A stretch of 64,000 nucleotides of DNA, taken from positions 1,550,001-1,614,000 of the forward strand of contig NZ_BEVZ01000002.1 in assembly GCF_003112515.1 (NCBI RefSeq), written 5' to 3'. Origin of the DNA: Streptomyces fragilis (lineage in GTDB: Bacteria > Actinomycetota > Actinomycetes > Streptomycetales > Streptomycetaceae). A program made the position numbers and the translations under genes. Below are positions 7,982-16,619 of the stretch, in pieces (within the stretch, counting starts at the first letter, position 1; each line of letters opens with the position of its first letter). The notes under the pieces are model-generated. The model saw only the letters and a program-made list of their open reading frames with translations. It was not told the origin of the DNA and did no database searches.

Positions 7982-8968
7982 ATGGACGATCACGATCCCC
8001 GAGGAACGGAGAGAACGATCCCCGCATCACAGCACCCCACCTTCCCTCGCTCCGGCGACGACGGCACCGCCCCGAAGCGGCACGCCGGCCCCGCCCGGCG
8101 CACCCTCCTCGCGGCCGGCGCGGCCACCGCCGTGGCCCTGGCCGCCGCCCGCCCGGCGGCGGCCGCCGAGGTCCCCGGCGACGCCGCGACCCGGCTGGAC
8201 GCACTCGAACGGCAGCACGGCGCACGCATCGGGGTCTTCGCGCGGAACCTGCGGACCGGCGCCACGGTGCGGCACCGGTCCGACGAGCGGTTCCCCGTGC
8301 TGTCGGTCTTCAAGACGCTGGCCGCCGCCGCGGTGCTGCGCGACCGCGACACCGACGGAACGTTCCTGGACCGCCGGATCCATTACACCGAGGCCCAGCT
8401 CGTCGAGAACTCGGACGTCTGCAGGGCCAACCTCGCCACCGGGATGACCATCCGCGAGCTGTGCGCCGCGGCCGTCCAGTGGAGCGACAACACCGCCGGC
8501 AACCTGCTGCTGCGGCAGATCGGCGGCCCTCACGGCATCACCCGCTTCGCCCGCTCCCTGGGCGACCCGGTGACCCGCCTGGACCGGTGGGAACCCGAGC
8601 TCAACTCCGGCGAGCCGTGGCGGAGGACCGACACCACCGCCCCCGCGGCGATCGCGGCGACCTACGCCCGCCTCGTCCTGGGCGACGGGCTCGGGCGCGG
8701 CGACCGGGAACAGCTCACCTCCTGGCTGCTGGGCAACCGGACGGGGGACCGGCGCCTGCGGGCAGGACTGCCGCCGCAGTGGACCGTCGCCGACAAGACG
8801 GGCGCCGCCGGCACCTACGCCTCGCTCAACGACGTCGCGGTCGTGTGGACCGAGGACGGCACACCCCTGGTGATGGCCGTGCTGACCACCAAGCCGGAGC
8901 GGGACGCGGTGCGCCAGGACGTCCTCCTCGAGGAGACGGCCCGCGTCCTCGCGGACGCCCTGCGCTGA
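7982..8968 (+). CDS. bla: Class A beta-lactamase, Tat-exported
   Basis: 328 residues with GGAGGAG six bases before the ATG. A twin-arginine signal (RR at 39-40, then a hydrophobic Ala-rich stretch ending near AAAAE at about 59-63) predicts export in folded form. Catalytic motifs are complete: SVFK (Ser108 and Lys111), SDN in QWSDNTAGN, EPELN with the general-base Glu, and KTG near the C-terminus. It therefore should be an active penicillinase or cephalosporinase secreted by the mycelium; the spectrum cannot be read from the sequence. No blaI/blaR-like regulator is adjacent. The stop codon lies in a 20-bp duplicated unit. Confidence 0.95.
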   Translation: MDDHDPRGTERTIPASQHPTFPRSGDDGTAPKRHAGPARRTLLAAGAATAVALAAARPAAAAEVPGDAATRLDALERQHGARIGVFARNLRTGATVRHRSDERFPVLSVFKTLAAAAVLRDRDTDGTFLDRRIHYTEAQLVENSDVCRANLATGMTIRELCAAAVQWSDNTAGNLLLRQIGGPHGITRFARSLGDPVTRLDRWEPELNSGEPWRRTDTTAPAAIAATYARLVLGDGLGRGDREQLTSWLLGNRTGDRRLRAGLPPQWTVADKTGAAGTYASLNDVAVVWTEDGTPLVMAVLTTKPERDAVRQDVLLEETARVLADALR

Positions 8969-8998
8969 CCGCCCGTCCCCTGCGCTGACCGCCTCCCC
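8959..8998. repeat. 20-bp tandem duplication across the bla stop codon
   Basis: Positions 8959-8978 and 8979-8998 are two adjacent 20-bp units whose first 15 bases (CCTGCGCTGACCGCC) are identical. The beta-lactamase stop codon is in the first copy and a second in-register TGA in the other. Similar duplications occur at 37192 and 46483. Confidence 0.85.
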
Positions 8999-9181
8999 CC
9001 GGGGCCCGGCGGCCGTCCCCCGTACGGCGGCGGCCCCGGGCCCTGGCCCGGGCGGCAGTGCGGAGACCGGTCCCATGGGCAGCTCGCCGTCGCCCGGGGG
9101 CACTGCGGTCCCGGCGCTTCGACCGGCGGCGACGGCGGGCCCGCGGAGAATGACCTCGGCCGGGGCGGTTACTCCGCACCC

Positions 9182-10015
9182 ATGAACACCCACCACAGCA
9201 CCCCCGCACCCGGCGAGCCCGGCAGCCGCCGCCCCGTCGCCCTGGTCACCGGCGCCTCCCGCGGCATCGGCCTCGAACTCGCCCGGGAATTCGCCGAGCA
9301 CGGCTACGACCTGCTGATCAACGCCGAGGACGAGGCGGTCGAGACCGCCGCCGCACGGCTGCGGGAGACCGGGGCCGACGTCCGCACCGTCCGCGCCGAC
9401 CTGCGCGACCCGGACGGCGTGGCCCAGGTCGCCGCGGCCGCCGCGCGGCTCGCGGTGGACGTGGCCGCGCTCAACGCGGGCGTCGGGCACGGCGGCGCCT
9501 TCGTCGAGAGCGACGCCGAGGGCGACCGCGAGGTCATCGACCTCAACGTCACCTCCACCGTCCTGCTGGCCAAGGAGCTGCTGCGTCGGATGACCGAGCG
9601 CGGCGAGGGCCGGATGCTGTTCACCTCGTCCGTCGCCTCACTGGCGCCCGGCTCCTTCAACGCCGTCTACAACGCCTCCAAGTCCTTCGTGCAGTCCTTC
9701 GCCGAGGCGCTCCAGGAGGAGCTCAAGGACACCGGCGTCACGGTGACCTCCTTCATGCCGGGCCCCACCGACACCGACTTCTTCCGCCGGGCGGGCATGG
9801 AGGACACCAAGATCGGCACGATGAGCAAGGACGACCCCGCGGAGGTGGCCCGCCAGGCCTTCGAGGCGGTCACCAAGGGACGGAGGAAGGTGGTCACCGG
9901 CTCGGCCGGGACCAAGGCGCAGGGCACCGTGCAGAAGGTGATGCCGGACAAGGTCAAGGGCCTCTTCCACCGGAAGATGGCGGAGCCGGGGACGGCCGAG
10001 GACGAGTCGCAGTAG
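9182..10015 (+). CDS. Short-chain dehydrogenase/reductase
   Basis: 277 residues, classical SDR length. The cofactor motif TGASRGIGLEL (about 22-32), the NAG motif (NAGVGHG), the catalytic Ser (LFTSSVASLA) and the YNASK active site are all present. A glycine motif with an Arg in second place favours NADPH. The C-terminus is basic. The enzyme acts in the cytoplasm on an unknown alcohol or ketone. The gene stands alone; 213 bp of G/C-rich sequence separate it from bla, and a strong hairpin follows its stop. Confidence 0.93.
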   Translation: MNTHHSTPAPGEPGSRRPVALVTGASRGIGLELAREFAEHGYDLLINAEDEAVETAAARLRETGADVRTVRADLRDPDGVAQVAAAAARLAVDVAALNAGVGHGGAFVESDAEGDREVIDLNVTSTVLLAKELLRRMTERGEGRMLFTSSVASLAPGSFNAVYNASKSFVQSFAEALQEELKDTGVTVTSFMPGPTDTDFFRRAGMEDTKIGTMSKDDPAEVARQAFEAVTKGRRKVVTGSAGTKAQGTVQKVMPDKVKGLFHRKMAEPGTAEDESQ

Positions 10016-10039
10016 TCCGCGGGCGGCCCCGGCCCCCGC

Positions 10040-10069
10040 CCGGCTCCGGCGCGAAGACGCCGGAGCCGG
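10040..10069. terminator. 12-bp GC hairpin after the SDR gene
   Basis: A perfect 12-bp stem (10040-10051 with 10058-10069) encloses the six-base loop CGAAGA. It begins 24 bp past the SDR stop and lies between it and the convergent phytase remnant. There is no T tract, as is usual in Streptomyces. Confidence 0.8.
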
Positions 10070-10078
10070 TGGACGGGC

Positions 10079-10850
10079 TCAGCCGCGACGCCCGCCCAGT
10101 GCCGCCCCGACGTCGGCGAGGTCGACGAACGTGAAGTTGGTGGCCTCCCGGCCGACGTCCTCCGGTGACGCGTGTCCGTCCTGCACCACGAGAGGCCGTC
10201 CGGGTAGCGGCGTCCCAGCGGGGCGCCGAGGACGGCCGCGCCGTCGCACTCCTCGGAGCCGTCCAGCCCGCCCGACGCCACCACGCGGAAGCCGCCCGCG
10301 TTCGTACACGGCGAAGGTGTCGTCGCCCTGGCTGGAGGCCAGCAGCCGGACGCCGCCGCCCGCGCCGCGGGGCAGCAGCGCCGAGCCCTCGACGTCGGCC
10401 GTCAGGCGGGTGCCGCCGACGCCGGGGTCCGCGCCGGCCGGGACGCACTCGTCGCTCTCCTCGTCGTAACCGGCCGGCACACCGAACTCCCGCACCCGGT
10501 CCAGAAGCTCAGGTGTGCCCCGCAGGTCGGCGGAGATCCGCCAGATGCCCACGTCCTCCTGCCCGGCGTACAGCACGCCGGTCGCCTGATCCGCCACCAT
10601 GCCCTCGACCTGCGGCAGTTCGCCGGGCTCGCCGCACGGGGACCAGGAACCCCGTCGGCCAGGCGGAACGACGAGGGAAGAGCCAGGGTGCGCAGCTTCC
10701 GGTAGGTGACCGTGCCAGCCGGTGTGACACCGAGCTGCAGCAGCGCCACCTCGGTCGTAGACGCGCAGACCGCCCTGCTTGACCGCGGCGACGACCAGGC
10801 TGCGGTCCGGGTCGGACAGCCTGAGCGTGCCTGTCCACCGTGCGCGGGAG
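10079..10850 (-). pseudogene. 3-phytase (beta-propeller) pseudogene
   Basis: Read on the minus strand, phytase-like sequence appears in order but in several frames: PDRSLVVAAVKQGGLRVYD to about 10754, then YRKLRTLALPSSFRLADG in another frame to about 10651, SWSPCGEPGELPQVEGM through SQGDDTFAVYER to about 10297, FRVVASGGLDGSEECDGAAV to about 10200, then VVQDGHASPEDV to the stop. That makes at least four frame changes. The signal peptide is missing, and the propeller blades between RVYD and YRKLRTL are deleted (roughly 150-200 residues by recollection of the family). So many lesions argue for real decay rather than sequencing error. An intact relative would hydrolyse phytate outside the cell. 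Confidence 0.85.
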
Positions 10851-10896
10851 GAGACCGCGGTCCGTCCGCGCGGCGACGGGCGGGGAAACGCCAGGA

Positions 10897-11082
10897 TCAG
10901 GGCAGGCGGACCACACGGAGGAACGCGGCCCACGCGGCGGGACCGAGGGCGAGTGGGGCGCGGCGCACGTCCTTGGAGTCCCGCACGCGCACGGTGTGGG
11001 GGAGGGCCGCGACCTCGACGCAGTTGTCCCCCTCGCTGCCGCTGTAACTGCTTCTGCGCCAGGCCGCTTCCTGGTGGGTCAT
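10897..11082 (-). CDS. DUF397 small protein (WhiJ-system partner)
   Basis: 61 residues: WRRSSYSGSEGDNCVEVA near the N-terminus and VRVRDSKD in the middle are the DUF397 signature, ending in an Ala/Trp helix. DUF397 proteins are the small partners of WhiJ-like HTH regulators in Streptomyces and are thought to antagonise them by direct contact. The ATG overlaps the stop of the HTH gene upstream (ATGA), so the two are translationally coupled, as expected for an interacting pair. The gene is too short to judge more. Confidence 0.92.
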   Translation of the reverse strand: MTHQEAAWRRSSYSGSEGDNCVEVAALPHTVRVRDSKDVRRAPLALGPAAWAAFLRVVRLP

Positions 11083-11927
11083 AGCTCTCCTCGCATCCGG
11101 TCCAGCAACGCCACGGTAGCCGTGCTGTCCAGCGCCTGGGAACGGAGCCTGCCGTAGCGCTGGAGCAGCACGCTCACGTCCTTCGGATCGGAGATCAGCG
11201 CACTGCAACGCTGCCCCTCGGTGTAGCCCAGCCACTGGTGGTTCGGCGTCTCGGCCAGGTACAACTGGCCGTCCACCCCACAGTGGTCCTCCCGGCACGT
11301 GGGCATCACCTGGATCTCCACGTTCCGGCGCGAACCGACGCGGAGCAGGTGGTCGATGACCTGGCGTGTCACCTCGACGCCGCCCAACCGACGTTCCAGC
11401 ACAGCCTGTTCGATCACGAAGCCGAAGTCGGTCCCGGGCAGGCGGTCGAGAACCTGCTGGCGCGCGAGTCGCGCCCGGGTCTCGCACTCCAACTGGTCGG
11501 CGGTCACCGGTGGCAGGCGCCGCTCGAAGATGGCGCGGATGTAGCCCTCGGGCTGCAACAGCCCGGGCACCGCACGGCACTCGTAGGCGAAGAGGCACAC
11601 CGCCTCCTCCTCGATCGCCGCCCAGTGCTGGAACCAGGACGCCAGCCCCGGGCGCCGCGTGAGGCTGCGGGCGGCCGCCCGCAGGACCTTGCCCGCCGTC
11701 GCGCCGAGGGCCTCCTCCGCCCGGCCGGGCAGGTCCTGCGGCGGGTACCGCTTCCCCTGCTCGATCTTGGCGATGTACACGGCCGAGTACCCGACGAGGG
11801 AGGCGAACTCCTCCTGCGTGCTGCCGCCTTCCTCCCGCAACGCCTTGAGGACCGCGCCGAAGGTCTTGAGCCCGTCGGACGCCTCGGCCCGGTTGCGCAC
11901 GGCCTCACCGCCGCGTTCCGCTGTCAC
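11079..11927 (-). CDS. WhiJ-like HTH regulator (XRE plus DUF5753)
   Basis: 282 residues from a GTG at 11927; another GTG at 11951 is possible. The N-terminus holds an XRE HTH (FGAVLKALREEGGSTQEEFASLVGYSAVYIAKIEQGKR) and the rest is the DUF5753 ligand or partner domain (EYIRAIFE-type region, VIEQAVLERRLGG, EIQVMP). These regulators control development and antibiotic production genes and normally sit beside a DUF397 gene and an ATPase gene, exactly as here. The ATPase gene (12042) is divergent, so the 115-bp gap is the likely operator. The signal is unknown. Confidence 0.92.
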   Translation of the reverse strand: MTAERGGEAVRNRAEASDGLKTFGAVLKALREEGGSTQEEFASLVGYSAVYIAKIEQGKRYPPQDLPGRAEEALGATAGKVLRAAARSLTRRPGLASWFQHWAAIEEEAVCLFAYECRAVPGLLQPEGYIRAIFERRLPPVTADQLECETRARLARQQVLDRLPGTDFGFVIEQAVLERRLGGVEVTRQVIDHLLRVGSRRNVEIQVMPTCREDHCGVDGQLYLAETPNHQWLGYTEGQRCSALISDPKDVSVLLQRYGRLRSQALDSTATVALLDRMRGEL

Positions 11928-12041
11928 ACCGACATGCTCACGGATCGTCACCGTCCGCGTCCAAGGATCGCGCTGATACAACCCTCCCTGTACCAGTGGC
12001 GTACCTGGCACGGCCGGGAACCCGGGTCGCAGGGTGGGGCC

Positions 12042-12509
12042 ATGACCGTTCCGTCGGCCGAAGAGGCCGTCACCATGGGTGAGCTCGTCCAGCGCTTCTC
12101 CTCCACGCCCCGCGGCGCCCGGCTGGCCCGCAGGCTCGCCGCGCACCAGCTGCACACCTGGGGCGTGCCCTACGGCAGCGAGGCCTCGGACGCCGTCACC
12201 CTGGTGGTCGCCGAGCTCGCCGCCAACGCGGTGCGCCACGGCCGGGTGCCCGGGCGGGACTTCGCGTTGCGGCTGGTGCACGACGCCCCGGCCGGCCGGG
12301 TCCGTGTGGAGCTGTCCGACACCTGCCCCCGCCTGCCGCGGGAGGACCGCGGAGGGCCGCTGGACGAGGCGGGGCGCGGCCTGCGGCTGGTCGCGGCGCT
12401 CGCCCGCGAGTGGGGCGTGGCGCCGCGCCCGGGGCCGGGCAAGACCGTGTGGGCGGAGGTCGGCCTGCCCGGGGTCAGGCCTGGAGCTCGGCCTTCAGCC
12501 AGGCCTTGA
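12042..12509 (+). CDS. Anti-sigma-factor-like ATP-binding protein (HATPase_c_2)
   Basis: 155 residues with GGTGGGG shortly before the ATG. The HspB/RsbW-type ATPase fold is shown by VVAELAANAVRHG (N box), a degenerate ELSDTCP (G1-like) and GRGLRLVAALAREWG (G2). Many Streptomyces copies of this family lie beside WhiJ/DUF397 pairs and may act as kinases or as non-catalytic partner proteins. This copy is divergent from the HTH gene at 11927. Its last 35 bp overlap the convergent pirin-fusion gene. Confidence 0.88.
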   Translation: MTVPSAEEAVTMGELVQRFSSTPRGARLARRLAAHQLHTWGVPYGSEASDAVTLVVAELAANAVRHGRVPGRDFALRLVHDAPAGRVRVELSDTCPRLPREDRGGPLDEAGRGLRLVAALAREWGVAPRPGPGKTVWAEVGLPGVRPGARPSARP

Positions 12510-13803
12510 CCTCCGGCGTCACCTCGTCCGTGATGTCGCGGAAACCGTCGTGCTTGGTCAGGTACTTGGCCACGTACGGGCAGATCGGGACCAGGCGCAT
12601 GCCGCTGCCGCGCACGTGCTCGAGAGCCTCCCGCACGAGGACGGAGGCCAGGCCCCGTCCGGCGTAGGCGTCCTCGACCACCGTGTGGAAGAAGACCCGC
12701 TGATGGCCGTGGTCGCGGAACTCGGTGAAGCCGGCGACCGCGCCCTCCACCAGGATCTCGTAGCGGTGGGCCTCGGCGGCGAGGCGGACCTGGGTGGTCT
12801 CGTCGGAGGCGGGCGGGGTCTGCGGCACGGGGTTCCTTCGCGGCTGGAGACGGATGTTGGGCAGGGCGGGCGCGGGCAGCCGGTCGCCCGGATAGCCCTC
12901 CACGACGCCGAACCGGTCGGAGCGGGCCTCCCACGCGGCCCGGGCCTCGGCGATCTCCTCGTGCGAACGCCCCACGAAATTCCACCACATGACGATCTCC
13001 TCACCGAACGGCGGGCCGCCCAGCAGGATCACCCGGGCGGATTCGTCCGCACTCGGGTTGGCGATGTCGACGGTGGCGTGCCCCGGCGGCAGGTAGCCCA
13101 GCTCCGCGGGCGCGAGACGGTTCCCGCCGGGGAACGTCAGCGCGCCGGTGTCCAGCAGCAGGCCGTGCTCGAAGCTCTCGTCCACCGGCAGGCTGACGGC
13201 GGCCCTGGGGGCGAGGATCAGCTCGGCGCCCAGCAACGGGGTGAAGGTGGGGACCGGCGAGAGCGAACCGAGCAGCGAGCCCAGGAAGACCCGGGCCTCG
13301 CCCGCGCCGCCGGGCAGTGCCACCGGCTCCGGCACGTGGTGCCGGAAGTCGCGCGGCGCGTCGCGGTGCTCGGCGGGCAGCGCCACCCAGAGCTGCACGC
13401 CGTGCAGGACCGTGGTCGACGGGGTCGACACCTCGGTGTGGGCGATGCCGTGCCCGCCCGTCATCAGGTTGATCTCGCCGGGGCGGACCATGGCGTGGCT
13501 GCCCAGGCTGTCCCGGTGCTCGATCTCACCGGTGAACAGCCAGCTCACCGTCTGCAGCCCGATGTGCGGGTGAGGGGCGACGTCCATGCCGCCGGTCGCG
13601 GCGACGTCGTCGGGACCGTAGTGGTCGGCGAAGCACCAGGCGCCGATGAGCGAGCGGGCCCGCTGCGGCAGCGTGCGGCGCACCGTCATCGCCCGCGGCC
13701 CGCCCAGCGGCACCGAGCGCGGGGTCAGGATCTCCACCCGGGCCGACGACGCCGGGAACGACGTGCACAACACCTCCGGGGGGTGCACCTCGGTGTTGCT
13801 CAT
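12475..13803 (-). CDS. Pirin fused to a GNAT (NATD1-like) acetyltransferase
   Basis: 442 residues; ordinary pirins are about 230-320. Residues 1-about 320 carry the pirin metal motif (HPHIG, then HRD and GIAHTE) and the second cupin half. Residues of about 345-442 resemble a small GNAT of the NATD1/YjdJ type: RYEILVEGAVAGFTEF, FFHTVVEDAYAGRGLASVLV with the acetyl-CoA loop GRGLA, and PICPYVAKYLTKH. The two parts meet at a Pro-rich linker. Pirins act as redox-sensing cofactors or quercetinases; an acetyltransferase tail could couple sensing to acylation, which is inference. Confidence 0.85.
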   Translation of the reverse strand: MSNTEVHPPEVLCTSFPASSARVEILTPRSVPLGGPRAMTVRRTLPQRARSLIGAWCFADHYGPDDVAATGGMDVAPHPHIGLQTVSWLFTGEIEHRDSLGSHAMVRPGEINLMTGGHGIAHTEVSTPSTTVLHGVQLWVALPAEHRDAPRDFRHHVPEPVALPGGAGEARVFLGSLLGSLSPVPTFTPLLGAELILAPRAAVSLPVDESFEHGLLLDTGALTFPGGNRLAPAELGYLPPGHATVDIANPSADESARVILLGGPPFGEEIVMWWNFVGRSHEEIAEARAAWEARSDRFGVVEGYPGDRLPAPALPNIRLQPRRNPVPQTPPASDETTQVRLAAEAHRYEILVEGAVAGFTEFRDHGHQRVFFHTVVEDAYAGRGLASVLVREALEHVRGSGMRLVPICPYVAKYLTKHDGFRDITDEVTPEVKAWLKAELQA

Positions 13804-13929
13804 CTGCCCCGCCTCGCTTCCGTCCGGTGATCTTCCCGTCCGGCACCCATCGTATGCCCGGCACCACCCTCGCCGGCCAGGAGCACCTCCCTGACCAGCA
13901 CCGTCACGACCGATGAAGCCGCCCGCCGG

Positions 13930-14511
13930 TCAGCCGGCCGTGGACAGGCACCGGTGCACCAGCTCCAGGGACCGCCTCGTCACCGTCTCCAGGGGGGCGC
14001 CCCGCTCGACGGCGGACAGGGCGGAGTGCAGCATCCCGGCGATCAGGTCGGCGGTCAGCTCGGGATCGGGGACGCCGATCTCCTCGACCGAGGCCCGGAA
14101 CGGGGCCACCTGCCTCAGGTGCAGCTCGATCAGCCGCGCCCGGCAGTCCGGAGGGAGGTCGGCGCCCATCAACGCGGCGGCCGGCCGGTGGGCGCCCTCC
14201 GCGCCCAGGCGCAGGCTCTCCCGGAAATAGGCCTCCGCGCGCTCCACCGGACCGGTCGCGTCCGCCATCGCCCGGGCCAGCGCCTCGTCGGAGCGGCGGA
14301 AGGCCTCCTCGACCACCGTGGCCAGCAGGGCGGCCGAGGAGTCGAAGTACTGGTACACGCTGGAGCGTGCCAGCCCCGCACGGGCGCCGACCGCCGCGGG
14401 GGTCACGGCGGCGGCGCCCTCGTTCACCAGGATCTCGATGGCCGCCAGGACCAACGCCTCGCGCTGGCGGGCGCGGTGCTCGGCGACGGTGGCGGCGTTG
14501 ATCTTCGGCAT
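13930..14511 (-). CDS. TetR-family repressor of the ABC exporter operon
   Basis: 193 residues from the ATG at 14511. The HTH is clear (VTPAAVGARAGLARSSVYQYFDSSAALLATVV, about 32-63), and the C-terminal all-helical part is the ligand-binding core. It is the third gene of a minus-strand operon after the ABC permease and ATPase genes (59-bp gap), a classic arrangement for a drug-responsive repressor that controls its own exporter. A palindrome upstream of the permease gene (16539-16552) is its likely operator. The inducer is unknown. Confidence 0.92.
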   Translation of the reverse strand: MPKINAATVAEHRARQREALVLAAIEILVNEGAAAVTPAAVGARAGLARSSVYQYFDSSAALLATVVEEAFRRSDEALARAMADATGPVERAEAYFRESLRLGAEGAHRPAAALMGADLPPDCRARLIELHLRQVAPFRASVEEIGVPDPELTADLIAGMLHSALSAVERGAPLETVTRRSLELVHRCLSTAG

Positions 14512-14570
14512 GCGGGCGGACTCCGGGGTGGCGGACGGTCCGGGCGTCGAGAGCCGGCCCGCCGGCCCGG

Positions 14571-15305
14571 TCAGGACAGGCGGCCGTCGACCATCTCGCA
14601 CACCCGGTCGGCGTCGTCCATTATCGCCGTGTCGTGGGTGACCATGACCGTCGCCGTCCCGTGCGCCCGGGTCTGCGCGGCGATCAGCCGCACCGCCTCC
14701 GCCGACCGCGCCCGGTCGAGCGCCGAGGTGGGCTCGTCGACCAGCAGCACCGCGGGGGAGGCCATCAGCGCCCGGGCCAGACCGGCCCGCTGCCGTTCGC
14801 CCCCGGACAGCTGGTGCGGCCGGGAACCGGCGCGGTGCGCGAGCCCCACCGCCTCGATCAGCTCGTCCGCCCGTGCCCGGGCCGCCGCGTCGAGGCGGCC
14901 GTCGATGTGCAGCGGCAGCAGCAACTGCTCCCGCACGGTCAGCGAGTTCAGCAGGTTGGACTGCTGGAAGACGAAGCCGATGTGCCGACGGCGGGCCTCG
15001 GTGCGCTGCTTGTCCGTCAGCGAGGTCAGTTCGGCGCCGGCCACGGTGACGGTGCCGGACGTCGGGCGTTGCAGCCCGCCGGCGACGGCGAGGAGACTGG
15101 ACTTGCCCGAACCGGAGGGCCCCACGACGGCGACGAACTCCCCGGGGGCGACCCGCAGGGTGACCTGGTCGAGGGCGGTGACGGCCGTGTCGCCGTCGCC
15201 GTGGACGAGGGTGACCTCGCGCAGATCCAGTCCGCGGGCGGCGGTGCCGGAGGCGGTGGCGTCGGAGGCGGCGGTGGCGGCTGCGCCGGCGGCGGGGACG
15301 GTCAT
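14571..15305 (-). CDS. ABC transporter ATPase (LolD/MacB type)
   Basis: 244 residues. Walker A GPSGSGKSS, the Q loop FVFQQSNLL, signature LSGGERQR, Walker B VLLVDEPTSALD and the switch His (VTHD) are all intact. The size and the partner permease place it in the LolD/MacB/FtsE group, which extrudes lipids, peptides or antibiotics. The ATG overlaps the permease stop (ATGA), so the pair is coupled. A low-complexity Ala/Thr stretch of about 25 residues precedes the domain. Confidence 0.95.
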   Translation of the reverse strand: MTVPAAGAAATAASDATASGTAARGLDLREVTLVHGDGDTAVTALDQVTLRVAPGEFVAVVGPSGSGKSSLLAVAGGLQRPTSGTVTVAGAELTSLTDKQRTEARRRHIGFVFQQSNLLNSLTVREQLLLPLHIDGRLDAAARARADELIEAVGLAHRAGSRPHQLSGGERQRAGLARALMASPAVLLVDEPTSALDRARSAEAVRLIAAQTRAHGTATVMVTHDTAIMDDADRVCEMVDGRLS

Positions 15306-16429
15306 CGGGTGGCTCCCAGGGCGGTCAGAGGGTCGACGGCGGTGATGCGGCGAACGGCGACGGCGGCGCCCGCGGCCCCGAGGCCGACCAGCAGGGCGGC
15401 GGAGGTGGCGACGGCGGAGGCGGAGAGCGAGAAGGGCGCCTTGCCGATCATCGCGCTGCCCAGGGCCAGCCCGACGGCCGTGCCGGCGGCGGTTGCCGTC
15501 ACCAGGACGACGACCACCTGGGCGAGGGCGTCGCGCAGGATGTACCGCGTGGGCGCGCCGAGCGCCTTCAGCAGGGCGATCTCCGCCTTGCGCTGCACGG
15601 TCCACACGGTGAAGAACGCCCCGATGACCAGGGCGGAGATGGCGTACAGGAAGCCCTTGATCAGGGCCATGGTGCTCGACTCGGCCGCGTACCCGGGGGA
15701 GGCGTCGAAGGTCGCCTCCCTGGTGTCGGCCCGGGTGCCGGTGGCCCGCTCCACCGCGCTCACGTCGGCGCCCGGGGCCAGCGTCAGCGCCACCGCGGTG
15801 GCCTGCCGGGCGGCCGCTTCCGGGAGCTCCCCGGGCAGGCCGTAGTGCAGGTGGCGCCAGGTCTCCAGATCGGCGTAGACGACACCGATGTGCCCGTAGG
15901 ACACGGGCTCGTCGAGCAGGCCCACGACCTCCAGGCGCACCTCGCTGCGGTCCGCGGTCAGCACGTCACCGATCCGCACGCCGAGATCGGCGATCTCCCG
16001 GGTGATGACGATGCCGCCACCGCCCTCCGCGAAGGACCTCCCCTCGGTGGGCGCCGGCGCCATGGCGGAGTGCGGTGTCATGCCGAACACCGCGAGGTTG
16101 ACCTGTTCGCCCTTCTCCGCCCCCGCGGTGACCTGGGCGTTGACGAGGGTGTTGCCGAAGGGCTCCGCCCGTTCCACCCCGGCGGCGGCCGACCAGGACT
16201 CCCAGTCCTCGGCCTCGACGGTGGAGCGGGAGAACTGCTCACTGGTCGCCTTCGCGTCGAAGGCCATGTGGGTCACGGGCAGGGAGCGGAGGCCGGAGAC
16301 GCCGGCGTCCGCCAGTCCGGAGGCCAGTCCGGACAGCAGGACGCCGAGCACGGCGATGAGGGCGACCACGGCCCCCATCAGGGCGAAACGACCGCGGGCG
16401 AAGCGCAGATCGCGTAGGGCGAGGAACAC
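15302..16429 (-). CDS. ABC transporter permease (FtsX-like, MacB type)
   Basis: 375 residues from a GTG at 16429, which has GGAG seven bases upstream and gives the usual start FLALRDLRFARGRFAL. A membrane helix (ALMGAVVALIAVLGVLLSGL) is followed by a large extracytoplasmic domain (about 45-245), then three helices: the LIKGFLYAISALVIGAFF region with the FtsX motif (ALLKALGAP), VVVLVTATAAGTAVGLAL and ALLVGLGAAGAAVAV. This is the four-helix MacB/FtsX layout, so it probably works with the 14571 ATPase to export a substrate across the cytoplasmic membrane. Confidence 0.92.
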   Translation of the reverse strand: MFLALRDLRFARGRFALMGAVVALIAVLGVLLSGLASGLADAGVSGLRSLPVTHMAFDAKATSEQFSRSTVEAEDWESWSAAAGVERAEPFGNTLVNAQVTAGAEKGEQVNLAVFGMTPHSAMAPAPTEGRSFAEGGGGIVITREIADLGVRIGDVLTADRSEVRLEVVGLLDEPVSYGHIGVVYADLETWRHLHYGLPGELPEAAARQATAVALTLAPGADVSAVERATGTRADTREATFDASPGYAAESSTMALIKGFLYAISALVIGAFFTVWTVQRKAEIALLKALGAPTRYILRDALAQVVVVLVTATAAGTAVGLALGSAMIGKAPFSLSASAVATSAALLVGLGAAGAAVAVRRITAVDPLTALGATR

Positions 16430-16538
16430 GGGGATCTCCACGGAGCAGGAGGTGACGGGCGCGTCGGACCACGGCAAGGCGCACGGACGCTTTGCCGGAA
16501 CTTGACGACAGCAGTGTCAGCATCATAGACGCTCTTCT

Positions 16539-16552
16539 CGACACCGGTGTCG
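16539..16552. promoter_or_regulatory. Palindrome upstream of the ABC-TetR operon, likely TetR operator
   Basis: A perfect 14-bp palindrome, CGACACCGGTGTCG, sits 110 bp before the permease start. A weaker related dyad, GACAGCAGTGTC, lies at 16507-16518. On the minus strand TATGAT (16522-16527) could be a -10 box, which would put the palindrome over the -35. TetR repressors usually bind such sites. Binding is inferred from position and symmetry only. Confidence 0.55.
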
Positions 16553-16560
16553 GCAACCCG

Positions 16561-16590
16561 TCTCCCTCCTCCCTCCTGCCTCCTCCCTCC
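16561..16590. repeat. 30-bp polypyrimidine tract
   Basis: 29 of 30 bases on the plus strand are C or T, in TCC/CTCC steps. The minus strand, which is the sense of rph, therefore reads as a G/A-rich run with about nine GG or GGG groups. It could form a G-quadruplex or triplex in the 3' region of rph transcripts. It lies between rph and the ABC operon promoter. Confidence 0.7.
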
Positions 16591-16598
16591 ATGCCCGC

Positions 16599-16619
16599 GC
16601 GCCTCGCGCCTCGCGCCTC
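16599..16619. repeat. Three heptamer repeats directly after the rph stop
   Basis: GCGCCTC occurs three times without interruption and is followed by GCG and then the rph stop codon on the minus strand (16623-16625). It is another case of short tandem repeats at a 3' end in this window. Confidence 0.85.
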
